From the NCBI GenBank assembly GCA_051650965.1, contig JBOFRL010000015.1:1-42812 (forward strand): a stretch of DNA of 42,812 bases, given 5' to 3'. The notes below the pieces were generated by a model, which saw only the letters and a program-made list of their open reading frames with translations, was not told where the DNA came from and made no database searches. Of this stretch, positions 17,113 to 26,354 are shown one piece after another. Numbering within the stretch: position 1 is the stretch's first letter; each line of letters starts with the position of its first letter. This stretch comes from Enterovibrio sp051650965 (GTDB lineage: Bacteria; Pseudomonadota; Gammaproteobacteria; Enterobacterales; Vibrionaceae). Made by a program: the position numbers and the translations under genes.

Positions 17113-18447
17113 ATGAAAAAAATAATTTCTTGCGCCATCTTGTCCGCATGCTTTTGCATTTATAGCCAGCAAATTGCTGCAGAGGTGCAAGACAGCGAAC
17201 CCGAGATTGATTGTCCCGCACAAACTGTGCCTATTGACTCGCAGCGTGCGTGGGTTGTGACCGACGAGTCTTGTCCCATCGGTAAAGGTATTTATGATCA
17301 AGCGCCATCGCAAAGAGACAGCATTTTCTGGTTGCAGTGCTCTTACGCCAGCCAAATGCCAAGTAAGTCGTTCGCTGATCAGCTAGAGCCTGTTGTATCA
17401 ATCGATATGGTTGTGATCCGTAAGGAAAATACGGGGAAGTATCGCTGTTTGATTGGGCCGTTTGTCAATTACGACGATGTTGTTTATCTGCGTGATGAGC
17501 TGAACAAAAGCGTGATCAAGACGTTTATTCGTGAAGTACCTAAAAGTGGCGAAGTTAAGCCTGCCAGCTTATCTAAAACTTCAGGGCTTCTTGCGCAAAA
17601 CAAAATAGCGCCTGTCGAGCCTGCGCTTAAAGCCAACATGGCAAAGCCCGCAAAAGTCGCAGAGGCGGTGAAAGCAGAAAAAAGCGCGCCAGCTCAAGCA
17701 GTTAAAAAAGCCGCAGTAAAAGAGGTCGACCAAAGTAAAGCTGCAGCAGAAAAAGTGGCTAAAGCCGCTGCGAAGAAGGAGGACGCTTCTATCGCACAAA
17801 TTATTTCTCAGCAGCAGGCCGATAATGTTTTGGATCAGTTATCAAAAGTGAAAGATGCGGTGCCTGCGCCAACGGCTGTGAAAGTCAATCCAGCTGCGGT
17901 GATGGAAAAAGGTCTCGCAAAAGAAGAAATTACGCCGCAAAAGCCGGAGGCCACAGAGCCTGTAAAAGCTGTGCCGCTGAGTGAGCCAGCTCCTGTTATT
18001 GCGCAAGCAAAAGGTAATGAGCCAACGGTGCCCGCCCAAAACGCGAGTGCGGCAGCTCAGCCTGCGCCTGCTCCTGCAGTAAAGCCTTTTATAATCAGCG
18101 CGAGCGACGGGGATCTGGCTACGATTGGCGACAGGCAATTTTATAAAATTGGCGATCTTTACAGTCCTGTGCCTTCAGAGGATCAGCAAAGTCATTTTGA
18201 AATAGACAAAGAGTGGTGGCGAGCGTCGCTGCGCCAAGCGACGGAAATTTGCACAAAAAACAGCATGCAGGTCGTTACGATGGCGCGCCTGCGCGAAGTG
18301 GCCAATAACGACATCGCGCGCGATAAGCTGCCGAAAAGATTGCCATTTTGGGTCAATGAGCGAAAAGCGTTCGACATCATGATGATGGTGCCGATGTCGC
18401 TTACTGAAAATTCGGCAATTTATGTACTGTGTCAGCCGCTTTCTTAA
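17113..18447 (+). CDS. Exported SPOR-like domain protein with Lys/Ala/Pro-rich linker
   Basis: 444 residues from the ATG at 17113, chosen for GGAGGAG seven bases upstream and the signal peptide MKKIISCAILSACFC up to about residue 23. Residues 70-142 resemble a SPOR domain (FWLQCSYAS through KYRCLIGPFVNYDDVVYLRDEL), which in other proteins binds denuded peptidoglycan. A low-complexity Ala/Lys/Pro/Glu linker spans about 145-322. A compact C-terminal domain at 325-444 (LPFWVNERKAFD, AIYVLCQPLS) is not recognised. It probably acts in the periplasm on the cell wall or envelope. The gene stands alone, upstream of the chitinase. Confidence 0.65.
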   Translation: MKKIISCAILSACFCIYSQQIAAEVQDSEPEIDCPAQTVPIDSQRAWVVTDESCPIGKGIYDQAPSQRDSIFWLQCSYASQMPSKSFADQLEPVVSIDMVVIRKENTGKYRCLIGPFVNYDDVVYLRDELNKSVIKTFIREVPKSGEVKPASLSKTSGLLAQNKIAPVEPALKANMAKPAKVAEAVKAEKSAPAQAVKKAAVKEVDQSKAAAEKVAKAAAKKEDASIAQIISQQQADNVLDQLSKVKDAVPAPTAVKVNPAAVMEKGLAKEEITPQKPEATEPVKAVPLSEPAPVIAQAKGNEPTVPAQNASAAAQPAPAPAVKPFIISASDGDLATIGDRQFYKIGDLYSPVPSEDQQSHFEIDKEWWRASLRQATEICTKNSMQVVTMARLREVANNDIARDKLPKRLPFWVNERKAFDIMMMVPMSLTENSAIYVLCQPLS

Positions 18448-18742
18448 TATTTAGAAATTTGTTTTCAAATTAATAAAGTTAATAAAATGTGCGAAAAACT
18501 TTTTAATTACCATGCTTGTTTTTCAATAGATGCTATTTATTTTGTGACAAATAAATGGTGCTGTTCATTCAACGACTTTTATTAACTTGCTGTTCATATC
18601 AAAGCTGATACGAAAAAACTATTTTTTGCCGCTGAAAAATAGACTAAGTTTTTTGAAAGCTAATTGATTATTTTATTCTCAAATATTTTTTAAATATTAA
18701 GTAGTGAGCGGATTTATCTTTTTATTAAAACAGGATGCTTCT

Positions 18743-20494
18743 ATGTTAAAACGTTTGGCTGTTTCTATTATGCTTGCGCTAAGTGTTCAAGCATTTGCTG
18801 CTGAAACTTACGATCCAGCAAAGAGTTACTCTACTGGCGAGCAAGTTTCATTTAATGGCAATATTTACGAAGCGCAGTGGTGGGCAAATCCAGGTGATAG
18901 TCCAGCAAGTGTTACGCCAAATTCTTGGGAATCTCCGTGGATTTTAGTTGCCCAAGGCGGTGGTGATACTGCGCCAAAACCCGATCCCGCGCCTAAGCCA
19001 GATCCAACTCCGACTCCTAATCCGGAGCCTGAAGGTCCACCGCTGCAAGGCAATTATCCTGCATATAAAGAAGGAACCGCTTACAAAGCAGGTGATGTCG
19101 TCGCGGTTAGCAACCAACTTTACCGTTGTAAATCAGGCGTGACATCGGCGTGGTGCTCAGGCTCTTCTTGGGCGTACGCACCAGGCACAGGCACCGCTTG
19201 GGCGGATGCGTGGGAAAAAGTTTCTGAAGATGAGGCTGCAAACCCAACGCCAGATCCAACTCCAACTCCAACGCCACCCCCTGTCGGCGGTGATACAGGC
19301 GGCAGCACTGGCGGCGCATCTGGCCCTGGTGGCACTATCGGCCCTGATGGAAAATATTACATTCCGCGCTCAGTTATCGATGCAAAAGAACTTGAGCTGA
19401 CCTCTTTCCCGATGATGGAAATTGTTAAAAATGACATCCGTACTTTGCCTAACGATCAAGTTGAGGCAATTGTGGCGCTGTCTAAAACAAATCCTGACAA
19501 TGTGAAGCGCGTTGAAGCCATCATGCCGGAGAAAGATTGGAATGAGGTGCTGTTCCCGACGCGTGCACCTGAATACACCTATCTTAATTTCTTAAAGGCG
19601 GTTGGTAAGTTCCCATCATTGTGTCAAACCTACACGGATGGTCGTGATTCTGATGCGATCTGCCGTAAGTCGCTGGCAACTATGTTTGCGCATTTCGCGC
19701 AAGAAACAGGCGGCCACAATGCTTATTGGGATGAGCCAGAGTGGAAGCAAGGCCTTGTTCACGTTAGAGAAATGGGCTGGAGTGAAGAAGGACGCGACGG
19801 CTATAACGCAGAATGTAGCCAACCTGAAACGTGGCAAGCTAAAAAATGGCCATGTGGTAAGTTTGAAAATGGCGATTTCAAATCCTACTTTGGTCGCGGC
19901 GCTAAGCAGTTAAGCTACAACTTTAACTACGGCCCGTTCTCAGAAGCCATTTATGGTGACGTTTCTGTGCTGCTGCAAAAACCAGAAATGGTTGCAGAGA
20001 CTTGGTTGAACTTAGCGTCAGCAATATTCTTCTTCGTCTATCCACAACCACCTAAGCCATCAATGCTGAACGTAATCAATGGAACTTGGCAGCCAAATGA
20101 GCGCGACCTTGCTAATGGCTTGGTGCCAGGATTTGGTGTCACAACACAGATCATCAATGGTGGCGTTGAGTGTGGTGGCAGCACGGAGATTGCGCAATCG
20201 CAAAATAGGATCAGCTACTACCGCAAATTTGCTGAGCATTTTGGAGTGCCGATCCTTGATAGTGAAGTGCTTGGTTGTGCCGGTATGAAATCGTTCGACG
20301 AATATGGCGCAGGCGCGGTTAACATTTACTGGACAGAGGATTGGTCATGGGGTGGCACTTCAACACCAGATGAAAAATCCTATGCTTGTCAGCTTGTGCG
20401 CTATCAAACTGCTTATTCTGCTTTTGTAAAAGGCGATTACGCAAACTGTGTGAAAGAGACGTTCCCTAAAGCGGTAATTGTTGAAGATCAGTAA
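18743..20494 (+). CDS. Secreted GH19 chitinase with two chitin-binding modules
   Basis: 583 residues from the ATG at 18743 (AGGA eight bases upstream). The order is: signal peptide 1-19; CBM5/12-like module at about 21-70 with YSTGEQVSFNGNIYEAQWW; Pro/Asp linker; a second module at about 105-160; Pro/Thr and Gly-rich linker; GH19 catalytic domain at about 205-575. The catalytic glutamate is E321 in HFAQETGGH. FGRGAKQLSYNFNYG (383-397) and INGGVECGG (471-479) are family motifs. It hydrolyses beta-1,4 chitin by an inverting mechanism outside the cell. The AT-rich 295 bases upstream contain no other gene. It has its own terminator. Confidence 0.92.
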   Translation: MLKRLAVSIMLALSVQAFAAETYDPAKSYSTGEQVSFNGNIYEAQWWANPGDSPASVTPNSWESPWILVAQGGGDTAPKPDPAPKPDPTPTPNPEPEGPPLQGNYPAYKEGTAYKAGDVVAVSNQLYRCKSGVTSAWCSGSSWAYAPGTGTAWADAWEKVSEDEAANPTPDPTPTPTPPPVGGDTGGSTGGASGPGGTIGPDGKYYIPRSVIDAKELELTSFPMMEIVKNDIRTLPNDQVEAIVALSKTNPDNVKRVEAIMPEKDWNEVLFPTRAPEYTYLNFLKAVGKFPSLCQTYTDGRDSDAICRKSLATMFAHFAQETGGHNAYWDEPEWKQGLVHVREMGWSEEGRDGYNAECSQPETWQAKKWPCGKFENGDFKSYFGRGAKQLSYNFNYGPFSEAIYGDVSVLLQKPEMVAETWLNLASAIFFFVYPQPPKPSMLNVINGTWQPNERDLANGLVPGFGVTTQIINGGVECGGSTEIAQSQNRISYYRKFAEHFGVPILDSEVLGCAGMKSFDEYGAGAVNIYWTEDWSWGGTSTPDEKSYACQLVRYQTAYSAFVKGDYANCVKETFPKAVIVEDQ

Positions 20495-20510
20495 TAACAA
20501 CATTAAGTTA

Positions 20511-20540
20511 AAAAAGCCCAGCGATTGCTGGGCTTTTTAT
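20511..20540 (+). terminator. Chitinase terminator
   Basis: AAAAAGCCCAGC pairs with GCTGGGCTTTTT around GATT, 16 bases after the chitinase stop codon. Confidence 0.93.
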
Positions 20541-20799
20541 TGTGCAAAATTAAATAATCCTTTGTGAAGTTATGAAATATTGCAGCGTTAAATTAGCTTT
20601 TCGAAAAATTTAATTTATAGACCGTTTTACTTGCGTGATTTAAAAAATGTTCAGCCAATCAATTAACTGAATTATATAATATTTCACTAAATGAAAGTAA
20701 GGATGAGCTTTATAATCCAAGCCTCGGCGAGATATATTCGCCATAACGAAAATTTCATACAATAGCATCTTGCTGGCTTTGTATTTTGACGGGGTGGTT

Positions 20800-21201
20800 A
20801 TGCAGATTTTTGAGCAGCAAATTCACAAGTTAGCGCTGGATGAGTCGGAAGAGCAAGAGTGGCTTGTGGCTCAGGCAGAGAAAAATGCCATTACAAAAAA
20901 ACTGCTTTTAAGTCAGCAAGTTCTTATTTCGGTGGACAAAACCGCGCTGCCGGAAAAAATCATGAGCTACGACGAATTTTACCGTTTAGTGCCTGTGCCG
21001 TCTGGCGTTTTGCCGGATCTGACGAGCCAAAACGCGCCCAGTTTGTCCGCAACAAGAAAAGGGCCGCGTATGTCTGCGCAAAATAGCAATGTGCAGCTGA
21101 AATTTTCTTCTGAGCGCAATCCATTAGTTACTAAAATGCTGCATGAAAGAAATGAGCAAGAAAAAGCGCACTCCCAAGCTAAAGATAAGAAAAAGGACTA
21201 G
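20800..21201 (+). CDS. Hypothetical protein, charged, 133 residues
   Basis: I do not recognise this gene. It starts at the ATG at 20800 after GGGG; a TTG at 20770 would add ten residues. It has no signal peptide or membrane helix. The first 45 residues are helical and acidic (LDESEEQEWLVAQAEKN). The middle is Pro/Ser-rich (YRLVPVPSGVLPDL), and the C-terminus is highly basic and charged (KAHSQAKDKKKD), suggesting a cytosolic adaptor or nucleic-acid-associated protein. It converges with ubiD, and a CTAGCAG/CTGCTAG hairpin overlaps its stop codon. Confidence 0.65.
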   Translation: MQIFEQQIHKLALDESEEQEWLVAQAEKNAITKKLLLSQQVLISVDKTALPEKIMSYDEFYRLVPVPSGVLPDLTSQNAPSLSATRKGPRMSAQNSNVQLKFSSERNPLVTKMLHERNEQEKAHSQAKDKKKD

Positions 21202-21224
21202 CAGGCCTGCTGAGGCGCTGCTAG
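21198..21224. repeat. Hairpin at the end of the 133-residue gene
   Basis: CTAGCAG (21198-21204) pairs with CTGCTAG (21218-21224), and GCAGGCCTGC is a second palindrome inside. There is no T-tract, so it may be a weak terminator between convergent genes. Confidence 0.45.
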
Positions 21225-21237
21225 TAAATTCAAGCAA

Positions 21238-23031
21238 TTAAAGCATCCCCAACTTAGCAAGCAGCCCGCGCACCTTCTCCTCAATGTGAGGGTCTTTGGT
21301 TATCGGCTTTCCCCATTCTCGATTGCTTTGCGACGGCGCCTTGTTTGTGGCATCGAGAACTAAACAGTTATTGATGAGCTGCAGATCTCGCACCGGATCG
21401 GAGCGGGTTGTGAGCGCCCAAATGACATCTGACCAACAAGTGGCATCTATTTCCGCATCCAACAAAATCATCAACTTAGCCTGACTAGGCGGCACAATCG
21501 CTGGCGCTTGTCTCTCTGCTATGTCCGCTGTGTCCAATGTGGCAAAAACAACCTGCCCTTGTCCGCTTTTCGGAAAATAGAGCTTGAGATCCGAGTGTTG
21601 CGAATGCAGCGCAAGCGGCGGCAGCTGATCCGCCTGCATTTTGGCTGCCAATTGCTCTTCTGCAAATTTTTGCGTGAAATCAAGCCCCATCTTGCCGCCA
21701 AGCCCCGCAACCGGCGAAGCAAAGTCGAGCGAGTCAATCGGCGTATTATTAACGCTTACAATGTCTTGCGTGGGCGCAAAATTGGCCGCGAGTGCATCCA
21801 TAACCGCGGGCCAGCTGCGAATATCGACCTGCGCATCGCACACCAAAACGTATTTGGTGTACATAAACTGGCGCAAAAACGACCAGATCCCCATGATCAC
21901 CTGTTTGGCGTGGCCGGCATATTGCTTATTGATGGAAACGATCGCAAGCCGGTACGAGCAGCCTTCTGGCGGCAGGTAAAAATCAACAATTTCAGGGAAT
22001 TGCTTTTGCAGCAGCGGAATGAACACTTCATTGAGCGCAACGGCAAGCATCGCCGGTTCATCGGGCGGGCGTCCGGTGTAAGTGCTGTGGTAAATGGCGT
22101 TTTCACGCAAAGTCATGTGCGTAACAGTCATGACGTGATGGCGCTCGACCTCGTTGTAGTAGCCGGTGTGATCGCCAAACGGCCCCTCATCAGCAAATTC
22201 AGTGGGATCGATATAGCCTTCCAAAATTAACTGAGCGCTCGCCGGCACATCTAATTGATTACTAATGCTTTTCACGACCCGCGAGCGGCTTTTTCGCAGC
22301 AGGCCGGCAAATGCGTATTCCGATAAGCTGTCTGGCACGGGCGTCACCGCTGCAAGGATGGTGGCAGGATCGGCGCCAAACGCCACTGAGACGGGGAATG
22401 GTTTGTCAGGGTGAGCCTGCATCCAATCCTTGAAATCAAGCGCGCCGCCGCGATGGGCGAGCCAGCGCATGATGATTTTGTTTTTGCTCAATTTTTGCTG
22501 ACGGTAGATCCCAAGATTTTGCCGTTTTTTGTAGGGGCCTTGCGTGATAGTCAGCCCCCAAGTGAGCAGCGGCGCCACGTCTTGTGGCCAGCAGCGCATG
22601 ATCGGCAGCTTATCAAGATCAACTTGCTCGTGTTGCCAAATAATTTGCTGGCAAGGCGCGTTTTTGACCCGCTTGACCGGCATGTGCAGCACATTTTTAT
22701 ACAAAGGCAGCAGCGTAAAAAGCGAGCGTAAGCTGTCGGGCGCTTGCGGCTCTTTGAGTGAAGCGAGCAGCGCGCCAAGCTCTTTTAGTGCGCGCAGATC
22801 ATCAGCGCCAATCGCAAGCGCAACTCGCTTGGGCGTGCCAAACAGGTTCGCTAGCACCGGCATGGAATGGCCGATGGGATTTTCAAATAAGAGCGCTGGG
22901 CCTTGTTTTTTTAAAACAGCGTCGGCAATGGCGGCGATCTCAAGGTCGGGATCAACCGCCTCTGTGATGCGGACAAGCTCCCCGATGGACTCAAGGTGCG
23001 TAAGAAATTGATTTAAATCGTCATAACTCAT
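21238..23031 (-). CDS. ubiD: UbiD family decarboxylase (3-octaprenyl-4-hydroxybenzoate decarboxylase), long form
   Basis: 597 residues against 497 in E. coli, starting with GGAG five bases before the ATG. It decarboxylates the ubiquinone precursor using prenylated FMN supplied by UbiX. Conserved blocks include NLFGTPKRVA, QNLGIYRQQ, MRWLAHRGGALDF, the E282 region DEGPFGDHTGYYNEV, TGRPPDEPA and PEIVDFYLPPEGCSYRLA. Residues about 392-452 match the E. coli C-terminal region, but after an insert of about 65 residues a second block at 518-582 (CWSDVIWALTTRSDPVRD, LDATNK, REWGKPITKDP) matches the same E. coli region again. It lies directly downstream of rho. Confidence 0.93.
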   Translation of the reverse strand: MSYDDLNQFLTHLESIGELVRITEAVDPDLEIAAIADAVLKKQGPALLFENPIGHSMPVLANLFGTPKRVALAIGADDLRALKELGALLASLKEPQAPDSLRSLFTLLPLYKNVLHMPVKRVKNAPCQQIIWQHEQVDLDKLPIMRCWPQDVAPLLTWGLTITQGPYKKRQNLGIYRQQKLSKNKIIMRWLAHRGGALDFKDWMQAHPDKPFPVSVAFGADPATILAAVTPVPDSLSEYAFAGLLRKSRSRVVKSISNQLDVPASAQLILEGYIDPTEFADEGPFGDHTGYYNEVERHHVMTVTHMTLRENAIYHSTYTGRPPDEPAMLAVALNEVFIPLLQKQFPEIVDFYLPPEGCSYRLAIVSINKQYAGHAKQVIMGIWSFLRQFMYTKYVLVCDAQVDIRSWPAVMDALAANFAPTQDIVSVNNTPIDSLDFASPVAGLGGKMGLDFTQKFAEEQLAAKMQADQLPPLALHSQHSDLKLYFPKSGQGQVVFATLDTADIAERQAPAIVPPSQAKLMILLDAEIDATCWSDVIWALTTRSDPVRDLQLINNCLVLDATNKAPSQSNREWGKPITKDPHIEEKVRGLLAKLGML

Positions 23032-23050
23032 TGTTGCTCCCTAAAAAGTA

Positions 23051-23078
23051 AAAAAGCACTGCGAGCAGTGCTTTTTTT
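23051..23078. terminator. rho terminator (symmetrical)
   Basis: AAAAAGCACTGC (23051-23062) pairs with GCAGTGCTTTTT (23065-23076), with T-runs on both strands. It lies 12 bases after the rho stop codon and before the ubiD start codon, so ubiD may depend on read-through or its own promoter. Confidence 0.9.
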
Positions 23079-23089
23079 ATTCAGGTTGA

Positions 23090-24355
23090 TCAGCTTTTTT
23101 GACGGCGCATGGCTTCAAAAAACTCGATGTTGGTTTTTGTCATTACCAACTTGTCGATCAAGAATTCGGTTCCTTCAATTTCGCCCATAGGATGGACAAT
23201 CTTGCGCAAAATCCACATGCGTTGCAGTTCATCAGCCTTGGTGAGCAGCTCTTCGCGGCGCGTGCCCGAGCGGGTGAAGTCGATAGCTGGGAAGACGCGT
23301 TTTTCTGCTATCTTACGAGACAGATGCAGCTCCATGTTGCCGGTACCTTTGAATTCTTCATAGATAACTTCATCCATTTTCGAACCGGTATCGACAAGCG
23401 CGGTGGCGATGATAGTTAAGCTGCCGCCCTCTTCAACGTTACGTGCGGCGCCGAAAAAGCGCTTCGGACGATGCAGTGCATTGGCGTCAACACCACCGGT
23501 CAGTACTTTGCCTGAGCTTGGCACAACGGTGTTGTAAGCGCGCGCAAGGCGAGTGATGGAGTCGAGCAGAATGACAACGTCTTTTTTGTGCTCAACCAAG
23601 CGCTTAGCTTTTTCGATAACCATTTCAGCAACTTGAACGTGGCGAGCAGCTGGCTCGTCAAACGTAGAAGCCACAACTTCGCCTTTTACGAGGCGTTGCA
23701 TTTCGGTTACTTCTTCTGGGCGCTCGTCGATCAGCAATACCATCAACACGCACTCTGGGTGGTTGTAAGTGATGCTTTGCGCGATGTTTTGTAGCAGCAT
23801 GGTTTTACCGGCTTTTGGCGGTGCGACGATGAGGCCGCGTTGCCCTTTACCGATTGGCGCCGCAAGGTCGAGGATCCGCGCGGTAATATCTTCAGTAGAG
23901 CCGTTGCCGCGTTCCATGATCATGCGCTCGTTGGCATGCAGCGGCGTTAAGTTTTCAAATAAAATTTTGTTGCGCGCGTTGTCTGGTTTGTCGTGGTTGA
24001 CGTCGTTTACTTTTAATAACGCGAAATAGCGCTCGCCATCTTTAGGTGGGCGAATTTTGCCAGAAATCGTGTCGCCGGTGCGTAAGTTGAAGCGGCGAAT
24101 TTGGCTCGGTGAAACGTAAATATCGTCTGGACCTGCTAAGTACGAGCTGTCTGCGCTGCGCAAGAAACCAAAGCCGTCCTGAAGAATTTCTAATACGCCG
24201 TTGCCAAAGATGTCTTCGCCGCTTTTTGCGTGCTGTTTTAAGATAGCGAAAATAATGTCTTGTTTACGCAGGCGGGCAAGATTTTCAAGGCCCATGCTTT
24301 CGCCTAAGGCAACCAGCTCGGACACTGCCTTGTTCTTCAATTCGGTAAGATTCAT
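23090..24355 (-). CDS. rho: Transcription termination factor Rho
   Basis: 421 residues from the ATG giving MNLTELKNKAVSELV, as in E. coli (419 aa). The N-terminal domain has RNA-binding DGFGFLRS (60-67) and YVSPSQIRRFNLRTGD. Walker A APPKAGKT is at 178-185, and VLLIDERPEEVTEM and the Q/R-loop regions follow. The hexamer translocates on RNA and ends transcription. There is no clear Shine-Dalgarno sequence before the ATG, as the upstream bases are ACACCTACCACT. The 260-base leader after trxA probably mediates autoregulation, as known in E. coli. Confidence 0.98.
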   Translation of the reverse strand: MNLTELKNKAVSELVALGESMGLENLARLRKQDIIFAILKQHAKSGEDIFGNGVLEILQDGFGFLRSADSSYLAGPDDIYVSPSQIRRFNLRTGDTISGKIRPPKDGERYFALLKVNDVNHDKPDNARNKILFENLTPLHANERMIMERGNGSTEDITARILDLAAPIGKGQRGLIVAPPKAGKTMLLQNIAQSITYNHPECVLMVLLIDERPEEVTEMQRLVKGEVVASTFDEPAARHVQVAEMVIEKAKRLVEHKKDVVILLDSITRLARAYNTVVPSSGKVLTGGVDANALHRPKRFFGAARNVEEGGSLTIIATALVDTGSKMDEVIYEEFKGTGNMELHLSRKIAEKRVFPAIDFTRSGTRREELLTKADELQRMWILRKIVHPMGEIEGTEFLIDKLVMTKTNIEFFEAMRRQKS

Positions 24356-24583
24356 AGTGGTAGGTGTCTTTTTATAAGTTAAAGTTGTCAAGAGTAGAGT
24401 TAAATTCGAGTAAAGAAGTTCTAGATGTGCTTCGAGAATGAACGGATGAACACAATTACATACAGTAAATTAACATCAGAATAAAATCTTGTCCAGACTA
24501 GATCACGCACTAGAAATAATGGCATTCGCCGCAAAAAAAAGAATATTTTTGATCTCGCCTATGCAAGCCGCTGCAGCAGCAGA
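24356..24583 (-). promoter_or_regulatory. rho leader region
   Basis: 228 bases lie between the trxA terminator and rho. In E. coli this leader holds the rho promoter and Rho-dependent attenuation sites. Here I see no strong hairpin and no obvious leader peptide. The function is by analogy. Confidence 0.4.
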
Positions 24584-24611
24584 GGAAAAGCAGCCGCAGA
24601 GGGCTGCGGCT
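24584..24611 (-). terminator. trxA terminator
   Basis: On the minus strand GCCGCAG pairs with CTGCGGC around a four-base loop, followed by TGCTTTTCC. It begins eight bases after the trxA stop codon. The T-tract is short. Confidence 0.7.
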
Positions 24612-24618
24612 TGATAGA

Positions 24619-24945
<327 letters not shown>

Positions 24946-25055
24946 TATTCACCTCGATGGTTATTTTGCTGTTGATGCAGGTGCATCAGCAGAAGATGGT
25001 AATATTTGACTGGATCTACTTTCTTATTGCAAGCATTAGCTGGTATCCTGTAACA

Positions 25056-26351
25056 ATGAAAATGACGCATCTCACACAGCACAAATTTGCTGATTTCGGC
25101 CTTCACGCTGATGTAGTCAGCGGCTTGGAGAAAAAAGGGTTTCAATACTGCACCCCTATTCAAGCTTTAGCACTGCCGATCTTATTAAACGGGCAAGACA
25201 TTGCAGGTCAAGCGCAAACCGGCACCGGTAAAACCATGGCGTTTTTGACCGCAACGTTTCATTACTTATTAACTAACCCTGCAAAACTTCAGGACAAACG
25301 TTCGCCGCGCGCCATCATTATGGCACCTACGCGTGAACTTGCGCTGCAGATTTACAATGACGCGCAGCCGCTCCTTGAAAGCACCGCGCTCAAAGCTGGT
25401 CTGGCGTACGGCGGCGAAAGTTATGACAAGCAGCAAGCCGCGCTAGAAAATGGTGTTGATATCCTTATCGGCACAACTGGGCGGATCATCGATTTTGTTA
25501 AGCAGCAAGTGATCAATTTGCGCGCCATTCAAGTTATGGTGCTTGACGAAGCTGATCGCATGTTTGACCTTGGATTTATTAAAGATATTCGCTTCTTATT
25601 GCGCCGCATGCCGCCGCCGGATGAGCGTCTGAACATGCTGTTTTCTGCTACCTTGTCGTACCGCGTACAAGAGCTGGCGTTTGAACACATGACAGCGCCG
25701 CAGCATGTGGTGGTCGAGCCTGAGCAAAAAACAGGGCACCGCATCAAAGAAGAACTCTTTTATCCATCAAACAGCGACAAAATGCGCCTGTTGCAAACGC
25801 TGATTGAAGAAGAGTGGCCAGAATGCGCCGTCATTTTTGCCAACACCAAGCATCGCTGTGAAGACATCTGGGGCCATTTAGCCGCCGATGGGCTGCGCGT
25901 TGGCCTTTTGACTGGCGACGTTGCGCAAAAAAAACGCGAGCAGATTTTGCAGCAATTCACGCAAGGTAATTTGGATCTGCTGGTGGCGACGGATGTTGCC
26001 GCGCGCGGTTTGCATATTCCCAAAGTGACGCACGTGTTTAACTACGATTTGCCGGATGACTGCGAAGATTACGTGCACCGCATTGGGCGCACTGGGCGCG
26101 CAGGCGCAAGCGGCCACTCCATCAGCTTTGCTTGTGAAGAGTACGCCATCAACTTGCCGGCGATTGAAACTTACATCGGTCATTCGATTGCGGTTTCCGA
26201 TTACGATCCGAGCGCGCTGTTGACCGACTTGCCACCGCCGTTAAAATTGCACAAAACAAGGCAAGTGAACAGCCGCCGCACTGGCGCTAAAAATGGCAAC
26301 TCAGGCACGTCGCCTCGTCCACGTCGCCGCCCTTCTGCGCCAAAGGTATAA
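25056..26351 (+). CDS. rhlB: DEAD-box RNA helicase RhlB
   Basis: 431 residues from the ATG at 25056; this start gives MKMTHLTQHKFADF, matching E. coli RhlB, while the longer upstream frame has no homology. The Q motif is CTPIQ, motif I AQTGTGKT is at 53-60, DEAD at 164-167 and SAT follows. The second RecA domain ends with HRIGRTGR. The C-terminus is Arg/Pro-rich. RhlB unwinds RNA in the degradosome with RNase E. gppA begins three bases after its stop codon. Confidence 0.97.
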   Translation: MKMTHLTQHKFADFGLHADVVSGLEKKGFQYCTPIQALALPILLNGQDIAGQAQTGTGKTMAFLTATFHYLLTNPAKLQDKRSPRAIIMAPTRELALQIYNDAQPLLESTALKAGLAYGGESYDKQQAALENGVDILIGTTGRIIDFVKQQVINLRAIQVMVLDEADRMFDLGFIKDIRFLLRRMPPPDERLNMLFSATLSYRVQELAFEHMTAPQHVVVEPEQKTGHRIKEELFYPSNSDKMRLLQTLIEEEWPECAVIFANTKHRCEDIWGHLAADGLRVGLLTGDVAQKKREQILQQFTQGNLDLLVATDVAARGLHIPKVTHVFNYDLPDDCEDYVHRIGRTGRAGASGHSISFACEEYAINLPAIETYIGHSIAVSDYDPSALLTDLPPPLKLHKTRQVNSRRTGAKNGNSGTSPRPRRRPSAPKV

Positions 26352-26354
26352 CGC

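Noticed and set aside
21508..22230. 240-residue frame opposite ubiD
   Set aside because: It lies entirely antisense to a well-conserved ubiD and has no recognisable motif.
21238..23031. Frameshift or fusion of two genes in ubiD
   Set aside because: The frame is open throughout, with normal composition; the extra length looks like an internal repeat rather than an error.
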